Positions 48,561 to 61,489 of a DNA stretch of 64,000 nt are shown piece by piece (the stretch's first letter is position 1; each line of letters starts with the position of its first letter). Origin of the DNA: Phoronis australis (taxonomy: Eukaryota > Phoronida > Phoronidae); the NCBI GenBank assembly GCA_002633005.1, contig NMRA01000104.1:836175-900174 (forward strand). The letters are read 5' to 3'. A program made the position numbers and the translations under genes. The notes under the pieces are model-generated. The model ran no database searches. It saw only the letters and a program-made list of their open reading frames with translations, and was not told the DNA's origin.

Positions 48561-51500
48561 CACACTTATAACTCAAATCGGAAGTCATGCACCACTTAAA
48601 ACGCAACCATAACGGAAAATTATAACCAACCTCAAATACATCGTTCAAGGCGGTGTCCATCGTTCATGGCAAGAAAAAAAATTGAAAACCGTTTTGCTCC
48701 AACTGCGTAATCGGCGAATTTGACGATCTGAATGATTTGGCCTAAGTACGGATTAAAACGTAAACTGAAGTTATCTTGTTCTCCAATTTAATCAGCCATT
48801 AAAAGGATATTTTGTTGCTGGTTATTTATTAATGCCGAATTCGTAACCGACGGCTTTTAGGGATAAAAACATTACCATCACATCCCGGAGCTTGGATTGT
48901 TGCCGGTTGGCTCACCGCAATAAACTCAGTGCTCATTTTGATGTTCTTGTTTGATGACAGATCGGAAATGGAATCTTATAACGTGATATTATGGGACCAA
49001 TTTTATGGTAAAAAGGTCTTAATTCGATTTTCGTTTTTAATCAACTAAACGGCGAAATGTAACTTTAAAGGAGAAATCGTGCTATTTTTTGTGGAATGAA
49101 ATATACTTATGGTTGAAGTTATTCAGTAGTTTAAACTAGACCTATGCAACAACAAAATCCGTTGTTTTGATGATTTTTTTTATTAAAATCGCAGTTTCTC
49201 ACCGTTCTACCAGACATTCGCTGAAATCGGGCTTGTGACTTTATTAGTTAAATACGCTTACAATTCAGTTGGAGCGGGATTAGTTTGGCACTTACATCGT
49301 AGACCGTTATAGCAAAATTTACATTTTCGATTGTGCTTTGAAATGACCTCAGAAGGTCACTTTTCTCGATGGTCCCTTAGAAAAAGAGATGGCGTCTTAA
49401 AATGTTTCCAATGTTCCCCCAAATGTATGAATCATGAACCTGTGATTCATACCTAGGGTTGAAACACAAAGTCCAAGAATGATTATCTTTCCAAAGGAAA
49501 ACAGGAACAGAAACTGTGGGTTTTATCAGTTTGACGTATGATGATAAGTTAAATTTAGTTTTGACGAGCGGTGCGCGTTTCTCGAACGATACTCATCTGG
49601 GCATTATTCGTTTGGAAACGAGGCCACACTCGAGACTAGAGTCTTTAATCGGCGCAAAAGAGAAATCGTGACACAATTTGATTCACTTAGCCTGTTGGGC
49701 CTTGATACGTGATGGAAGGCACATTGACGAACTAAGTACGTCACAGTCGACCTCTCATTTTAATTTGTCTTACTGCCTTACATTTTTTTTGCATCGAATG
49801 GACCGTCGGACGCGACGACGAGCGAGAACAGACGAACCGTGTGCCGTACTGCCTAAACAGGCGTTGTGACATGTGCCTGTAACGATAGTATTTCACACAC
49901 ATTAAGACCATGATCAATAGAATAATTCGAAGAAGCAACCAACATTCCATTTAACACATTCACGCTCGGACGGACACCGATAAATGTCAATATTCGGACA
50001 ATAAGAGACTGGCCCCTCCTCCCCAGCCTATAGCCAAGGCTGCATCAATAGCATACTTTTAAAAATCCCAGCTTGCATCTCGTGAATGCCCGAAACAACT
50101 GTTGTGAGAATATCTTCAACAGATAAAGGACGGTATAATTAATTGCCTATTGTATTTAAATAAAAAGTTGACAGCATTAGCAACCAGTACTCAGTCCTAC
50201 CGAAGTGCAAATTTTAAGTTTCTGTTTTTAAATATAAAATTTAAAAAACTGAGACAGTAAGTGTACAACAAAAAGGTAAAACAGTTGACAGAAGACAAAG
50301 CCCGATGCCAGTTTACCACTCACTGGCCTGAAAGTGAACGTTATTCGCATGAGATGTTACACGATCGCGAATTCCGCACGACAATACCTGTTGACAAGTA
50401 AGGTGTAGCAATTGATTGTCGGTGCAGTTATACCCGGCCAGGCGCTTTGCTAGCTGTTGCATGAATTGTATAGTTGACTGGGGCAAAAAGTGACTGTGGA
50501 ACACAGTGACGCTGATCTTGTTACACAAGGTTTCAAACGCTCGACAGCGGTGTAGATACACATGCGTACTCTTGACTAAACATTTCAAACACGCTTAATT
50601 GCCGTGAAGCACATTCACACAGGGAACGAGACTGGAAAACATGACGTTTTTCTAGCGAATTGTTTTAATACAAAACTATAATGTTTGATTTTTCCGAATG
50701 AATTTGAAGCAGTCAGATTTCGGAATACTATAAATTCAGGCGAACAATTAACGTCACTATATTTTCAACTCATTGTAGGATTCGCACTCATTTTTAACTT
50801 CAGTAGGCAACTGAGATTTCAGCTATATTTAAACATGAAACTAACCGGTCCGGGCGAGTCGTCAAGAAGAAAACCACAATATCCTTTGTGTATAGACAGT
50901 ATAGGGGTAAAAGGTTCAAACATGCACTGTTTATCTTTTACTGCCTGTGAAATCCCCATTCAAAGAAAAAATCAAATGACTGGTTGCTCGATATGCTCTA
51001 ATATTTCAAAGCATTCAGCCGTACCCAAGTTTGTATTGATGTAGATGGTTCAGAAATACACGCTTCTTTGGTTTGGTAAAATATTGGATCACTCGTGACT
51101 GCAACTGTACGAAGACAAATGTGTTAACTGGGACTCCCAGGTGTTAATGACCAACAAGTAACCACCAAATTGGGGGACACTTGTATTTCGTGACTGTTCT
51201 CCATTTTTTTCAAAATAAACCCTGTAGTTGTTTTGCCATGTCAATGAGTATATTTGCGAGACAGTGGTCTATAGGCGAGGGCGCGCGTTATGAAGGGCCA
51301 GGGTTCCACTACAACTGTTAAGGCTTACAGAATAGCTGTTCCGGGTTGTTTGCAGAACCTGATGGTCTAACCGCATTCGCCCTGCGGAGTTTTCATTTTC
51401 TCGTTCATATTACAAATATATTTTCTCAACACTACTTTGCGAACAATACCATTACCCAGACATCTTCAGGGACAAACGTGCTACAGTGTTTACATACCCT

Positions 51501-52642
51501 CTTCCAGTCATTGTTTTATTTTTTGCGCCAACTGGAATGTTGTCCGTCCAATCGCACGCCTCGTGTGACAAAGCCAAACCCGGGGCACTAATTACTGTTT
51601 GCTTCAAAAATGAACAAACGATTGAAAATGAAAGGCATTTCTTATTTTACCGTCCAGCAGAACGTGTTCTCGGGGTCTTCAAGTGCATGTAAACAAAATA
51701 ATGTGGATTTTGTTAATATGACACAGATATTGTACTCAGCTTGTTTGTTTAGTCTGCAAGGTGACTGGTTGTCGCTGCGGTGTGAGACTGTTTCCGATAA
51801 AAATTGCTTCAACACAAAACACTCGTACATCGAACTTATATTAGCCTTGTTTCAGTAGGAATGTACCCCAATCTGCCGGGTGCCCCTGTTCTGTCATTCT
51901 GATACAAGAACACATGCAGAGTTCCAAAATGCAGTATATGTGTTAACGCATACGCAATTGCTGTAACTCGGTAAGTTTATAATCCTTGCATTCAGTTTTG
52001 AACCCATATTTCTTCTGAATGAATAAACATATAAACGGAGGTGGTGTTTTCATTGCCTACACGGTAACACATGTTGCCTCACTTTGTGTGACCAATCAAT
52101 CATTCATGCTCGACTCTTCATGTCGTAAGAATGGTCTACCAAAATATACCCATTACGTCATTTCCTGGGTCAGATTGAGCGCACAATGACATATTTTTAA
52201 CTGTTCGCAGTGGCAGTTGAAGAACCGACTTATAACATCAAACGGGAGAATTTCGAATGCATTCGGTAACTGTGATAACTTGCTTCCGTAAGATTTCTCT
52301 CAAGCTAAGACTTGGGCTGCTCTTTTCTGTGCCGTTAATTTGGATTACAAAAAACAACAATAACGAAGAATGGAAAATATTGAACTGTAAATACGACTTC
52401 ACGTATAATGTCCAACATGTTTGATACATGTTAATAGTTGAAATCAGTAGAGAAAGGTTTAAAAATAAGCTCTTCGAAAAATTGGACAAGAAAGCATATG
52501 AAAAGGTGCCTTTGGAAGAACGTCCTTTGTCATAACGAAGCATAACTGAAGTGGCATGTATTTCTAATATGACGACCTCTGCACCCCCATTTTAGTTGCT
52601 ATCCAATCACACCAGGCTGATGAGTGATAAATGGTTATCAAG
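48561..52642. other. Intergenic sequence, nothing supported
   Basis: No exon, RNA gene or transposon could be established over these 4 kb. A 91-codon minus-strand frame at 50588-50313 is Cys/His-containing but unrecognised and could be chance. Confidence 0.4.
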
Positions 52643-52812
52643 CATAAGCGGATCGGGGGGGGGGGGGTCAAGGGTGTCCGGACCTTCTTTTTCCCTTGAT
52701 TTTAGTGATATCAAATCTAGAATTTTTAGATTGTTGACTTGGACCGGCCCACTTTTATAAAAAATCCTTGATCCGGCCCCGCCCCCGCCTTTAAAAAACC
52801 CTGGATCCTATG
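52643..52812. mobile_element. 170-bp MITE-like element with CATA-GGATC ends
   Basis: The left end reads CATAAGCGGATCGGGGG and the right end, reverse complemented, CATAGGATCCAGGG. G-runs and C-runs occur inside the two ends and an AT-rich partial palindrome sits in the middle. No target duplication is visible. Confidence 0.4.
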
Positions 52813-53065
52813 CTTTCAGGCTGATCATTATTCATAGTATCATTCATGAGAAACCTCTTTTGATCACTTATCTTTCCTAAGAGATAAGAAATCGTAATTT
52901 TTACGACTGATGGTAAATATTGAATGCTAAATGAAATTGTTTATCAATTATTCATATCTTATGCCAATCATATGAATTTATAGAATGGATAATATGAATT
53001 TACATAAAGATATGTATGGTAATTCACAATCTTTAACAATTGCGAGCTTAATTCTTTGTAAATAA

Positions 53066-54085
53066 TTATCTGGACCAAGTTACTCTCATGCTGGAAAGCG
53101 CCCAGATAAATTGAAAGGTTGCAAACCTCGAAAACCTGCTCTAACAATCTTTGATAAAGTGGTGACACTAATTCTAGTGTATGGTGCTGAGGTTTGGGGA
53201 TTTCAGCAGTACAGCGCCATAGAAAGTATACAAATTATATTCTGTAAATACATATTGAGAGTTGACTCAAAAACAACCAACGCCGCTGTGATGGGTGAAC
53301 TGGGCCGATATCCTTTGTATGCCGAGTACTTTACAAGATGCGTAAAATACTGGTTACGATTGCAAGAAATGCCAGTGTATAGATATCCCAGAAAATGCTA
53401 TAACATTTTGAAGTCATTAGATGACAGTGGTAAAAAAGCTTTTGGGCCACTTGTATCAAAAATTCACTACTGGGTTATAGTTTTGGCTTTGCTTCGTCAC
53501 AACAAAATGTTGACGATGTCTGACGCCTTTTTGAAAATATTTACTCAGAGAGGTAAAGACTGCGCCTTCCAAGAATGGGATTATAAAATTAGAAATAGTA
53601 GTACTTTTTGCTGGGTTGCATAAGACCTTAAATGTTGCTCATATCTGAAACTTATAAACTGTCATGAGATTCGCAGGTACATAAGTAAAATACTTTGCTG
53701 TTCTCATGCTCTTGAAATCGAGATGACGCGAGGAAGAGTAGATAGAGAAATTTAATTTGTATGAAATTGAAGACGAATTTCACTTCTAAACGACACGTTT
53801 TTTGTATGATCACTTTGAGGATCCAATTTATTCCACAATTGTCACAATGCGATACTACATCCTTTTAAAGTTACATGAATAACATTTCAAGTATCTTCTC
53901 GATTTATTTGCCAAAATTCACCAGGAAAGCTTTTCTCATAAGAGCTAGTGTCTAAATGCTTCAGCATTCTGATTGTTATAAATTCCTCTATTGTTTTATA
54001 CATCAGTGTGTCTGTATATGTACTTGGTGTGTACTGTGTGGTGTGTACTATGGGCCGATGACCTTTCATGTACAAAGAATAAAGC
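53066..54085 (+). pseudogene. Non-LTR retrotransposon remnant, 3' part
   Basis: An open frame to the stop at 53621-53623 contains DKVVTLILVYGAEVWGF, then NAAVMGELGRYPLYAEYFTR and KYWLRLQEMPVYRYP, hallmarks of the region after the reverse transcriptase in CR1/L2-like elements. After the stop, similarity continues in broken frames (EIEDEFHF, then RYYILLKLH), so the element is dead. The 3' end has GGGCCGATGACCTTTC and AATAAAGC near 54080. This resembles the GGCCAGAGGCCTTT end of the remnant at 1-550, so both may belong to one family. The catalytic domain is missing. Confidence 0.8.
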
Positions 54086-54639
54086 TTGATACAATAAGAA
54101 AATTGAAATAATCCTTAACTCTCATAAAACCGGCCTCGTAACCTCCCTGAACGTTTTCTTGGGTCGCGCTGGTGGTTCCGGTGTTCTTGTTGGCAAAAGA
54201 ACTAGAATCGTATCGCAGTAAAGGACATTGTGAGACTGATTTTAAGAGAGCACAAGGCGTAATTAGATTTTCGTTTTTAGCTAGGCCGAAGCGTAGCTTT
54301 ACAGTTTTCACAAAGGAGTATGTGTAGTTGTTGAAAAGACCAAAGCTGCTTCGCAGCAGACCGTCAGTTGTGACGTGTCCGCGCCATTTGGTCACCATCC
54401 ATTCAATGATCAATATTGCACTGTAGGCTCATCAAGCGACTGTCTTGCTACTTTACTAATGAATGACTGTTTTGTTTCCTTGGGTCACAGAAATTTTCAC
54501 AATTGTTGCCAGTGGCGGATATCACAAGGGGGGGGCAACAATTTGTCTGTAAGCATTTGCGCAAAGCACGATTGTAGATACGCATAGCACCGAATGGGGA
54601 AGGTTGGGAGGGTTTTTTTTCTGTTTTTTCCTCTAAAAA

Positions 54640-54795
54640 TCAAGCATTTTCCTTGATTTCTGAACTATTATTCCAGAAAAAAATACAAGAAGAAAAAAAA
54701 TGAACACGGTGAACGTGTCCAACAGGTGAATCTGCATTTCCACAGACTCGAACCCATAACCTGGTGGATTTACGACCACACCACCATGATTCAAC
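54640..54795 (-). repeat. Possible tRNA-derived SINE
   Basis: On the minus strand GGTGGTGTGGTCGTAAATCC is followed about 15 bases later by GGGTTCGAGTCTGTGG, a good fit to a Pol III B box (54755-54741). The sequence cannot fold into a full tRNA: the acceptor arms do not pair. A T-rich tail follows toward 54660. Confidence 0.35.
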
Positions 54796-56949
54796 TCTGT
54801 AATGGATTCAAAGAGACCTACTTGTTTATGGTCCACAGCGTTTGCGCCCGAAACCTACTTCTTTTTGTAATGCTTATTACACCTTTTAAATTTTGTGCGT
54901 AACAAATTTGTTGTATTTAAAATAGTCTTCAATTGCCCAAAAGACCAAATCCGTTTTTCGTATTTGCAATGACGCGATTGCTTTGGAAATCGTCTTAAGT
55001 TAAGGTTTGACAAAGAGAGAATTATGAGTTTCTGAGTGATACACTAAGGCTTCGATTAAAATTCACATCTTACCAGCAGCTTCTGTTTTTTCATCGTCAC
55101 TCAGCTTCCATTTTCTTTAAAAAACGGAAGTAATTTTCTTCATTGCACAGGGGGCACTCGACGGAAACGGAGTCGTAGTGTGAAGCGCCACTGCCGGTCG
55201 CCTTGGATATCGCGTCATAGTTCCGTTACATTGCGCCGTGTTCCGACTTTGACACTTGAAATTGGATGTGAGCCCCCCAACACTAAAAGTGCACACATTT
55301 AAATCTTGTTTCATCCGTATAATTTTAATTACCGGGGTTGATTAATAAACTCAACATTTCCCTACGCTCTTGCTGTTTTATTTTTTTGCGGCAGCCAAGG
55401 GGGGGGGGGTGAGCCCCCTGCCCCCCCTCCTAAATCCGCCTATGCAAGAAGCGTGTGAATGTTTGCATGTATACCACGAAAGTTCACTACAACGGCACAT
55501 TACTGTGAGGGCTCACTCCTCGATGGAGTTCTCTGCTTGGTGAAGGCCGGCAGGGACGAGGTAGCCTACCAAGTATTGTTTCGACACGGCCGTGAGCGTG
55601 CTTCCGGTGCGGTAGAGTGAGGTTGAGTAGCAGCGCGGATAAACTTAAATGTCCCTGTGAAATGGTGCTATCGTGACATTGATTTGATGAACCTATTGTG
55701 GCTGACAATTCCTCAATATTCCTACTCCATATTGTTAATGCAAGTGCGTACTCATTTTCCATATTCACGGGACATGCTTTGAGGCCCAATTTCGCATGAG
55801 CAGGAAACCCAACGTGTTTTAGTGCCGGGCGTCGTTTTAGTCAGGTACAACAGTTCGTCTAATAACCGAAGCATCGTGTATTTTTGCATATAGAAATATA
55901 AAAACTATGCCAGAGAACCTCATGTTATTCATTTTCGGAGTAGTGAACCTTCGTAATACCTAGTGCTGGGTTGTTCCCGTGTGTGGGACCAACTCGATCA
56001 CCCGGCCAATGGACATCTCGCACAGCTCCCACTGAAAGGTGAAATGAAGTGGAACAGTTTGTTGAAGCTGGATCCGACATACCTACGTCACATTGCTGAG
56101 TGTAAGTCTTTACTGTCGGTTTCTGCTTGCATCCCGTTTTGCATGCAAAATATTAGCAGAAGTGTTATCGACTGTAAAGGAAGACCCAGACACCAAGTTG
56201 TACCTTTTTATTTATTTTCATTTGTTTTGTATTTTCCTGTATTTTCTGTACTCGTGTGAGCTAAATAAATAAAGTAAAGTAAAGTACATGGCACCCCAGA
56301 TTATAAGTACCTGAAGTATGGCAGAAGGTCCCTCGCTTATAATATTTAATTACATAATGAATGGGCCAAGAAATTATGTGCACGTTCTAAAACATGTTCG
56401 CATAAAGTTTGAAAAACTAGTGTTGTTTGACATTCTGTTTAATTTGTTCGTAATTTAATTTTAGGCCTATCATCAATTATGTTTTGGAGAAGTTTTCTTT
56501 CCGTGCTTTTGGTGACGTCAGCCCCACTTGTCGTGCGCTGACAAACGTTTATCAACAAACACGTTGTTAAAGTACGTACACTTATAAACAGGTTTTGTAA
56601 ACTAAACACACGCGCTCCACGTGGAAACGATGTATTTGATTGAAAACATTTGGTTGACATTACAAGCTTTAGTTTTCGTTTTTTAAGACTAATGAAGAAA
56701 TTCCCGGTATCGTTTATCCTGTCCACACGAAAACGTTAATTCCATCGAAATTTTCCTATCGATTTTCCCAGCCACACGGATACCAATAGGCGTAACGTCC
56801 GCGTTTTCGAAATTGCGTTTTCAAAGTCCAGGCGAGTACAGTAAAAACGGGCCTTAAAAATCTTGTTTTCAGAGCTTTTACTAACATTTCTGTTTTTATT
56901 ATCATTTTCATTTGATACTTTTGTACGTAAATGTATCTGTAAAGAAAAA
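54796..56949. other. Intergenic sequence with transposon scraps
   Basis: At about 55390-55446 a G-run and C-run followed by CCTCCTAAATCCGCCTATGC resembles one end of the CAGNGGCGGAT element class. At 56255-56290 an AAATAAATAAAGTAAAGTAAA tail looks like the 3' tail of a retroposed copy, but no coding part is recognised. The region has no supported gene. Confidence 0.35.
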
Positions 56950-57085
56950 GCGCGTGGACGATGTCACAGTATTTACACAAAGTATGATAACCGTGGCGCG
57001 TGTAAGAGGTCACTATATTTACACAAACGTGTGATAACCGTGGCGTGTGGACGAGGTCAGGTGACAGTATTTACACAAAAATGTG
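56950..57085. repeat. ~46-bp tandem repeat, three copies
   Basis: Units begin GCGCGTGGACGATGTCACAG (56950), GCGCGTGTAAGAGGTCACTA (56996) and GCGTGTGGACGAGGTCAGGT (57043). Each contains TTTACACAAA, and the first two continue through GTGATAACCGTG-like text. The third copy is truncated. Confidence 0.8.
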
Positions 57086-60000
57086 TTTCCAATTACCAAT
57101 TGTGAGCAACCTCATTTCATAAAATCTTTTGTGATCCCGAACCCCAAATGACCTTTTCTGACCAGACGTTTCGTCTGAGACGTACTTTTGATGAATTGTC
57201 CTGTCTAGTCCGTGCAACTATAAAACAGACATACTGTAACATACTACTGCTACAAACAGCAGTCAGACCGCTTTCGTGTGTTTGAAAATGTTGATGCCCA
57301 AGGAAAAAGCCGACATTGACTGATGTAAGCGAAAGAATCATCAGGCGGTTAGTTATACTAGATTCGGATGTAGAAAATGACAACTGAATTCTGTCGGAAG
57401 CTGATTGACAAATTTTGATTTGGCAATTTTGCTATGTAAGCCAACCAGCGTCACGTACTCACGGAAACCTACCAATCATTAATGATGTTGCGTGAGAAAA
57501 AGCTAGACAACTAACTGAATAACTGAATCAGTTATTCACAAATTTTAGATTAACGTGTTCTTTTATCAAGATATCACGATAACATAAAAATTACCGATAA
57601 CATCATTTGAGCTGTATTACAATAGCTAACATATGACGCAAGAATAGACAGCCACGTTACCCGTCACCTAAAAGCTGACCTCTGGCTGCTGACCCCGGAA
57701 ATTTTAAGAATCCGATTTAACCGAGACACACCTAGTGACAAACGACAGAAAAAATTTTTGTCGCTCTGTCAACAAACTGGTTTTATCGAGACTGAGTTGC
57801 CTTGCTAATGAGTAATACTGGTTACCGCATTGAGAACTCTTGCTAAATACACAAACAGTGTTTTATGTGGTGGGACTACGTGTATTAATCCCACTTATCG
57901 GCATATTTTGAAGGAGCGAGTAAGACGGAAACGGCTAAAGTTCAGGTTTATATTTCTCTTACGTATGGTTCACATTTCAACAGCAAACATGAAATCAGCT
58001 CGTTAGAATAAAGCAAATTTAGCTTCAATTTACCGGCGCCAACCTTGCAAGAAACATATAATTCCATATTATACCCCTAAGAACACCTTGAGAAACTAAC
58101 GCTTTGCTTCCGTTTGGCATAAATAACAAGTCGTTGCAATGAGATCAAGTACCCAAGACAGAGAGACCAATTCGTAGATCTATTTACTTATTTTTCTTAG
58201 CCATCAATTTATGACGAGAGTATATCTTCAAATAAAAAGGCTGCGATTAATAATTTGTTCAAAATTAACCACTTAAATTTTTAACGTTGGACCACATAGT
58301 TTGTTAACCCCTGTTTCATCCTTTTGCGAATATACAAGTTTCATTACATTTATTTTCCTATAGAATCTGAACCTGGTCTTTGCTTGTCAGTGTAACAATT
58401 AATACGACCACGGTCTCATTTCATCATCTCGGAACCCGTTGACTCCGAAATATGTTTTAAAACGATCAAAACAATTTCAGGACAAGCTCTTGACACATTC
58501 CTGTCAATATGACGCAAAGCAACAGACCTACAAACGCTAGTTAGACTCCACGGCAGCAATTCTGAGAAAGGAAGTGGGCACGACAGCTTCCTATTCAGTG
58601 AGCACCTTCAACAGTGCAGTTCAGCACGGTGGGTCTAACGACTTGATCACGCAGACTACTTATCAGTGAGGTTGCAGCCACATAAACCATTCGGTAAACA
58701 CGAACATGAAACTGCTGTATATCACTATAAGTACAGAGGGCCTTTGTGGCGAACGCAGAAATGCAAACTGCAATCTTTTGGTCAGGGCATGGTACCCCTG
58801 CCTCCCCACCGCCTTCTCCCACAAGGAATCCTAGACCCGTCTGTGCGAAACAATGGAAACTTCAAATGGTTATATGGTTGTATTCTAGTGAAATAAATAG
58901 CGTTATTTATCTCATTGGTTGTATTGCTGTTTTCCGAGTCTAGATTCGGTCGTGCAATAAAAAGAAAGAGTCGTCTATTTGGGAGCGCAACGGCTGTCTG
59001 TTCCCACTACAATATCACATGTTTCATAGTATGTCATTTTTAATTCCTTATTTGTTCACATGTGAATTCTGCATAGGTGGCAAAGTGAGAGGACACTAGA
59101 AGGCAAATCACTACTTAACGGCTTAAAGCAAGGGTCAAAAGTTCGATCAGACATAAATGGATTTAGGGGGGCCTTAGGGCCCAGGACCCTTACGTATACG
59201 ACTGTTTTAGTGCCTACGCGGACATTTTTCCTTTGAAATTTGTGGTTGGGTTCCCTTACAACATCCTATGTCCGTCAGTGGTGAACTGTTTTAGACGGCA
59301 AGCCACACGTCCAATGAGAAAACTTCGGCTGTATGAATATCTTGTACGTGCTATCTGTTCATCTATACAGCAGCACCTTTGTCATCAGTTTCGGGGTTCT
59401 CAATCAGTGTTTCACCAAAACCTAACGTCTCATTACCTGTTACTACAATCAGCCCATCGATAAACCTACAGTTCTTTGTGTTTGCTGTATCCGACTCATA
59501 CAACATTATAAGAGAAAAATTGTGAAATGTGTCGGTAGTTGTCACACTATGAAACTATTGTGTAATATTTTCTTTTTGTTGTTTTCACAGGCGTCGCAAA
59601 CGGCTATCATGACAGTATTTTGTCTGGATATAAAACTGCATTGAATGTTGTGGTCCAATTATGACTGACTTAAAAAGAACAGAACCAAAACACATTGAAA
59701 TGTTATTTTGTTTACCGGTTCTCATATAACGGGCTTTCATGAAAGATATCTCTGTAAGATTTTCACTAGTTACTAGAAATAACACAAGTGATTTCATTTA
59801 GTGTACAGTCGACCACAAAATAACTCTATCCTTGTTTTTCATTCGCTCGAGACGTCTTAGATCAACAATGGCATCATATTTGCTTTGATACAGAACAAAA
59901 AATGATGACTGTTTTTCTAATGGTAATCTTTCACTGAGTGTGCCAACTTTGGGCAGGTGAGGGTGTCCGTCACGCAAATTGAGGGATTACTATTTCAAAA

Positions 60001-60330
60001 GTCAATTGGTAGTTGGTGCTTATGAAATTTCATTATTTTTCAAGTAGGCCTAATATCGGAATCGAGTACAGTTATATTCAAACCCCAGTAGATCACAAGC
60101 AGGGGTTATTAACGAGACATTGTTTAGGAACAAAAATACCTCATCGAGTCAGACACGAGTATTTGAATAGCATGCCACGCACCTGTTGCTTTTGTTGCGG
60201 ATTTAGTGTCTTTTCAACAAATATTTACTCGTTAATAAGTTGTTTATCCAATTCCTCAACATTAACAATCCAGCATCTTGGTCTCATTTCTCGACAGCCT
60301 TGAGCGGTCCTCCGATAGGACACGTGACTC
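57086..60330. other. Intergenic sequence, nothing supported
   Basis: No exon, repeat family or RNA gene could be supported across 3.2 kb on either strand. Confidence 0.4.
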
Positions 60331-60344
60331 ATTCGCGCCCTCCG

Positions 60345-60600
60345 TATGTATTTAAGTTCGCTTGGGATAGTCTATGACAGTTGTTCATTGTTGACGACCT
60401 ATATAATGTGTCTTCTGTTACAATAGTTGTTGACCTCAGTGACACGCGCAGTCCTTGGATGAAAGTGGATTACCAAAGAATTACGTTATAAATTGTGATG
60501 TTCAGGACTTCATAGTGAAGCTTGCTAATCCTTCAATATATTATATTATAGATACTTTGTTTGGATTAAACAGTGTTTAAGGAGAACTTCGTGAGTGAGG
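60345..60600 (+). promoter_or_regulatory. Candidate promoter and leader
   Basis: A CACGTG E-box near 60321 is followed by a TATA-like GTATTTAAG near 60347, and a donor-like GTGAGTGAG|GTGAGTG near 60598. The spacing suits a transcription start near 60375. All of this is inferred from motifs. Confidence 0.25.
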
Positions 60601-60680
60601 TGAGTGACGCGTACTTCAAGAAGTCCCATGTACCGAGCTCTGACAGTTTTGACTTTTAAGGAGAACCGTACTCATGGCTG

Positions 60681-60797
60681 ATGGCGATTCACGGCCCGGG
60701 TTTTACCATCGTTGTCTTTGTATTGTTCTGTGGTTCGAATTCAAGCCAACTGGGACAAAAGGGCAACTACAGAACGTTTTCTCGAGCGCTGTGAATA
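60681..60797 (+). CDS. Short ORF with a signal-peptide-like N-terminus
   Basis: An ATG at 60681 opens 38 codons whose start, MAIHGPGFTIVVFVLFCGSN, has a basic residue, a hydrophobic core and a small-residue cleavage region, like a secretory signal. The rest is SSQLGQKGNYRTFSRAL. An earlier ATG at 60674 in another frame gives an unrelated 46-codon ORF, which weakens the case. It may be a first exon whose donor I cannot pin down, a tiny secreted peptide, or chance. Confidence 0.2.
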
Positions 60798-60838
60798 CGA
60801 AGTTGTACATGTGTTAGCCTAGTATTTTGGCCTAACTT

Positions 60839-61002
60839 ATTGAACTTACAGGACTTGTGTTATATGCCAGATAACTCGGTATATGGGCCTTCAATGATAA
60901 TATTTAAACTGTGTGATCATATTGTTAACATTAATTCATAATAGCCAGACATTCCCGGATCGAATATCGAAGAGGAGCACAGCCGAACACAGATTTCGGA
61001 CA
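60839..61002 (+). repeat. Dispersed repeat, copy A
   Basis: Contains CGGTATATGG, then TTAACATTAATTCATAATAG, CCAGACATTCCCGGATCGAA and GAGGAGCACAGCCGAACACA. The same order of words recurs at 63544-63685. No open frame spans it. Confidence 0.65.
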
Positions 61003-61397
61003 AACGGTCGAGCACGCGTAACGCGCAATTTTAATACTTTTAGTACTGAGGTCTAAGCTTACTTGCACGTTGCAACTCATAGGCCTACTTCTTCTCAAAG
61101 TCGTCAACTCTAAAATTTGTGCCTGATATAAGCCTCGCCATTATTAGCCGCTTGACTGAGCTCAGTTTGACACTTGAGCATCTGTCCAACACATGCCGAA
61201 GTGCGAGTCATTTGAAAACTTGGGGAGTTATCAAAGCCATGTCATTTCTACACTGGATCTAGGCTTACTACACTATGGTTTTGACTGGCTCGTGCGTCAG
61301 GGTCACCTACATACCACACGCTTGGTTTAGTTGGTTCTATTTGAAACGAGGTCATTTTTAAATACATGGGCCGCGTAAAGGGCAAAACTAGTTAATA

Positions 61398-61489
61398 GAA
61401 AAATCAAACCTAATTCGTAAAAATCAAACCTAATTCGTGAAAAACAATCGTGTTTGGAAATCAAACCTAGCTCCTAAAAATCAATCCTG
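61398..61489. repeat. Short AT-rich tandem repeat
   Basis: AAAAATCAAACCTAATTCGT occurs twice in succession, followed by two or three decayed versions ending AAAATCAATCCTG. Confidence 0.7.

Noticed and set aside
54640-54795. Functional tRNA gene on the minus strand
   Set aside because: A B-box-like sequence is present but the acceptor and anticodon arms do not pair; a SINE is more likely.
55487-55789. 100-codon minus-strand ORF as a gene
   Set aside because: Part of it looks protein-like (MENEYALALTIWSRN), but I could not tie it to any family and there are no supporting exons.
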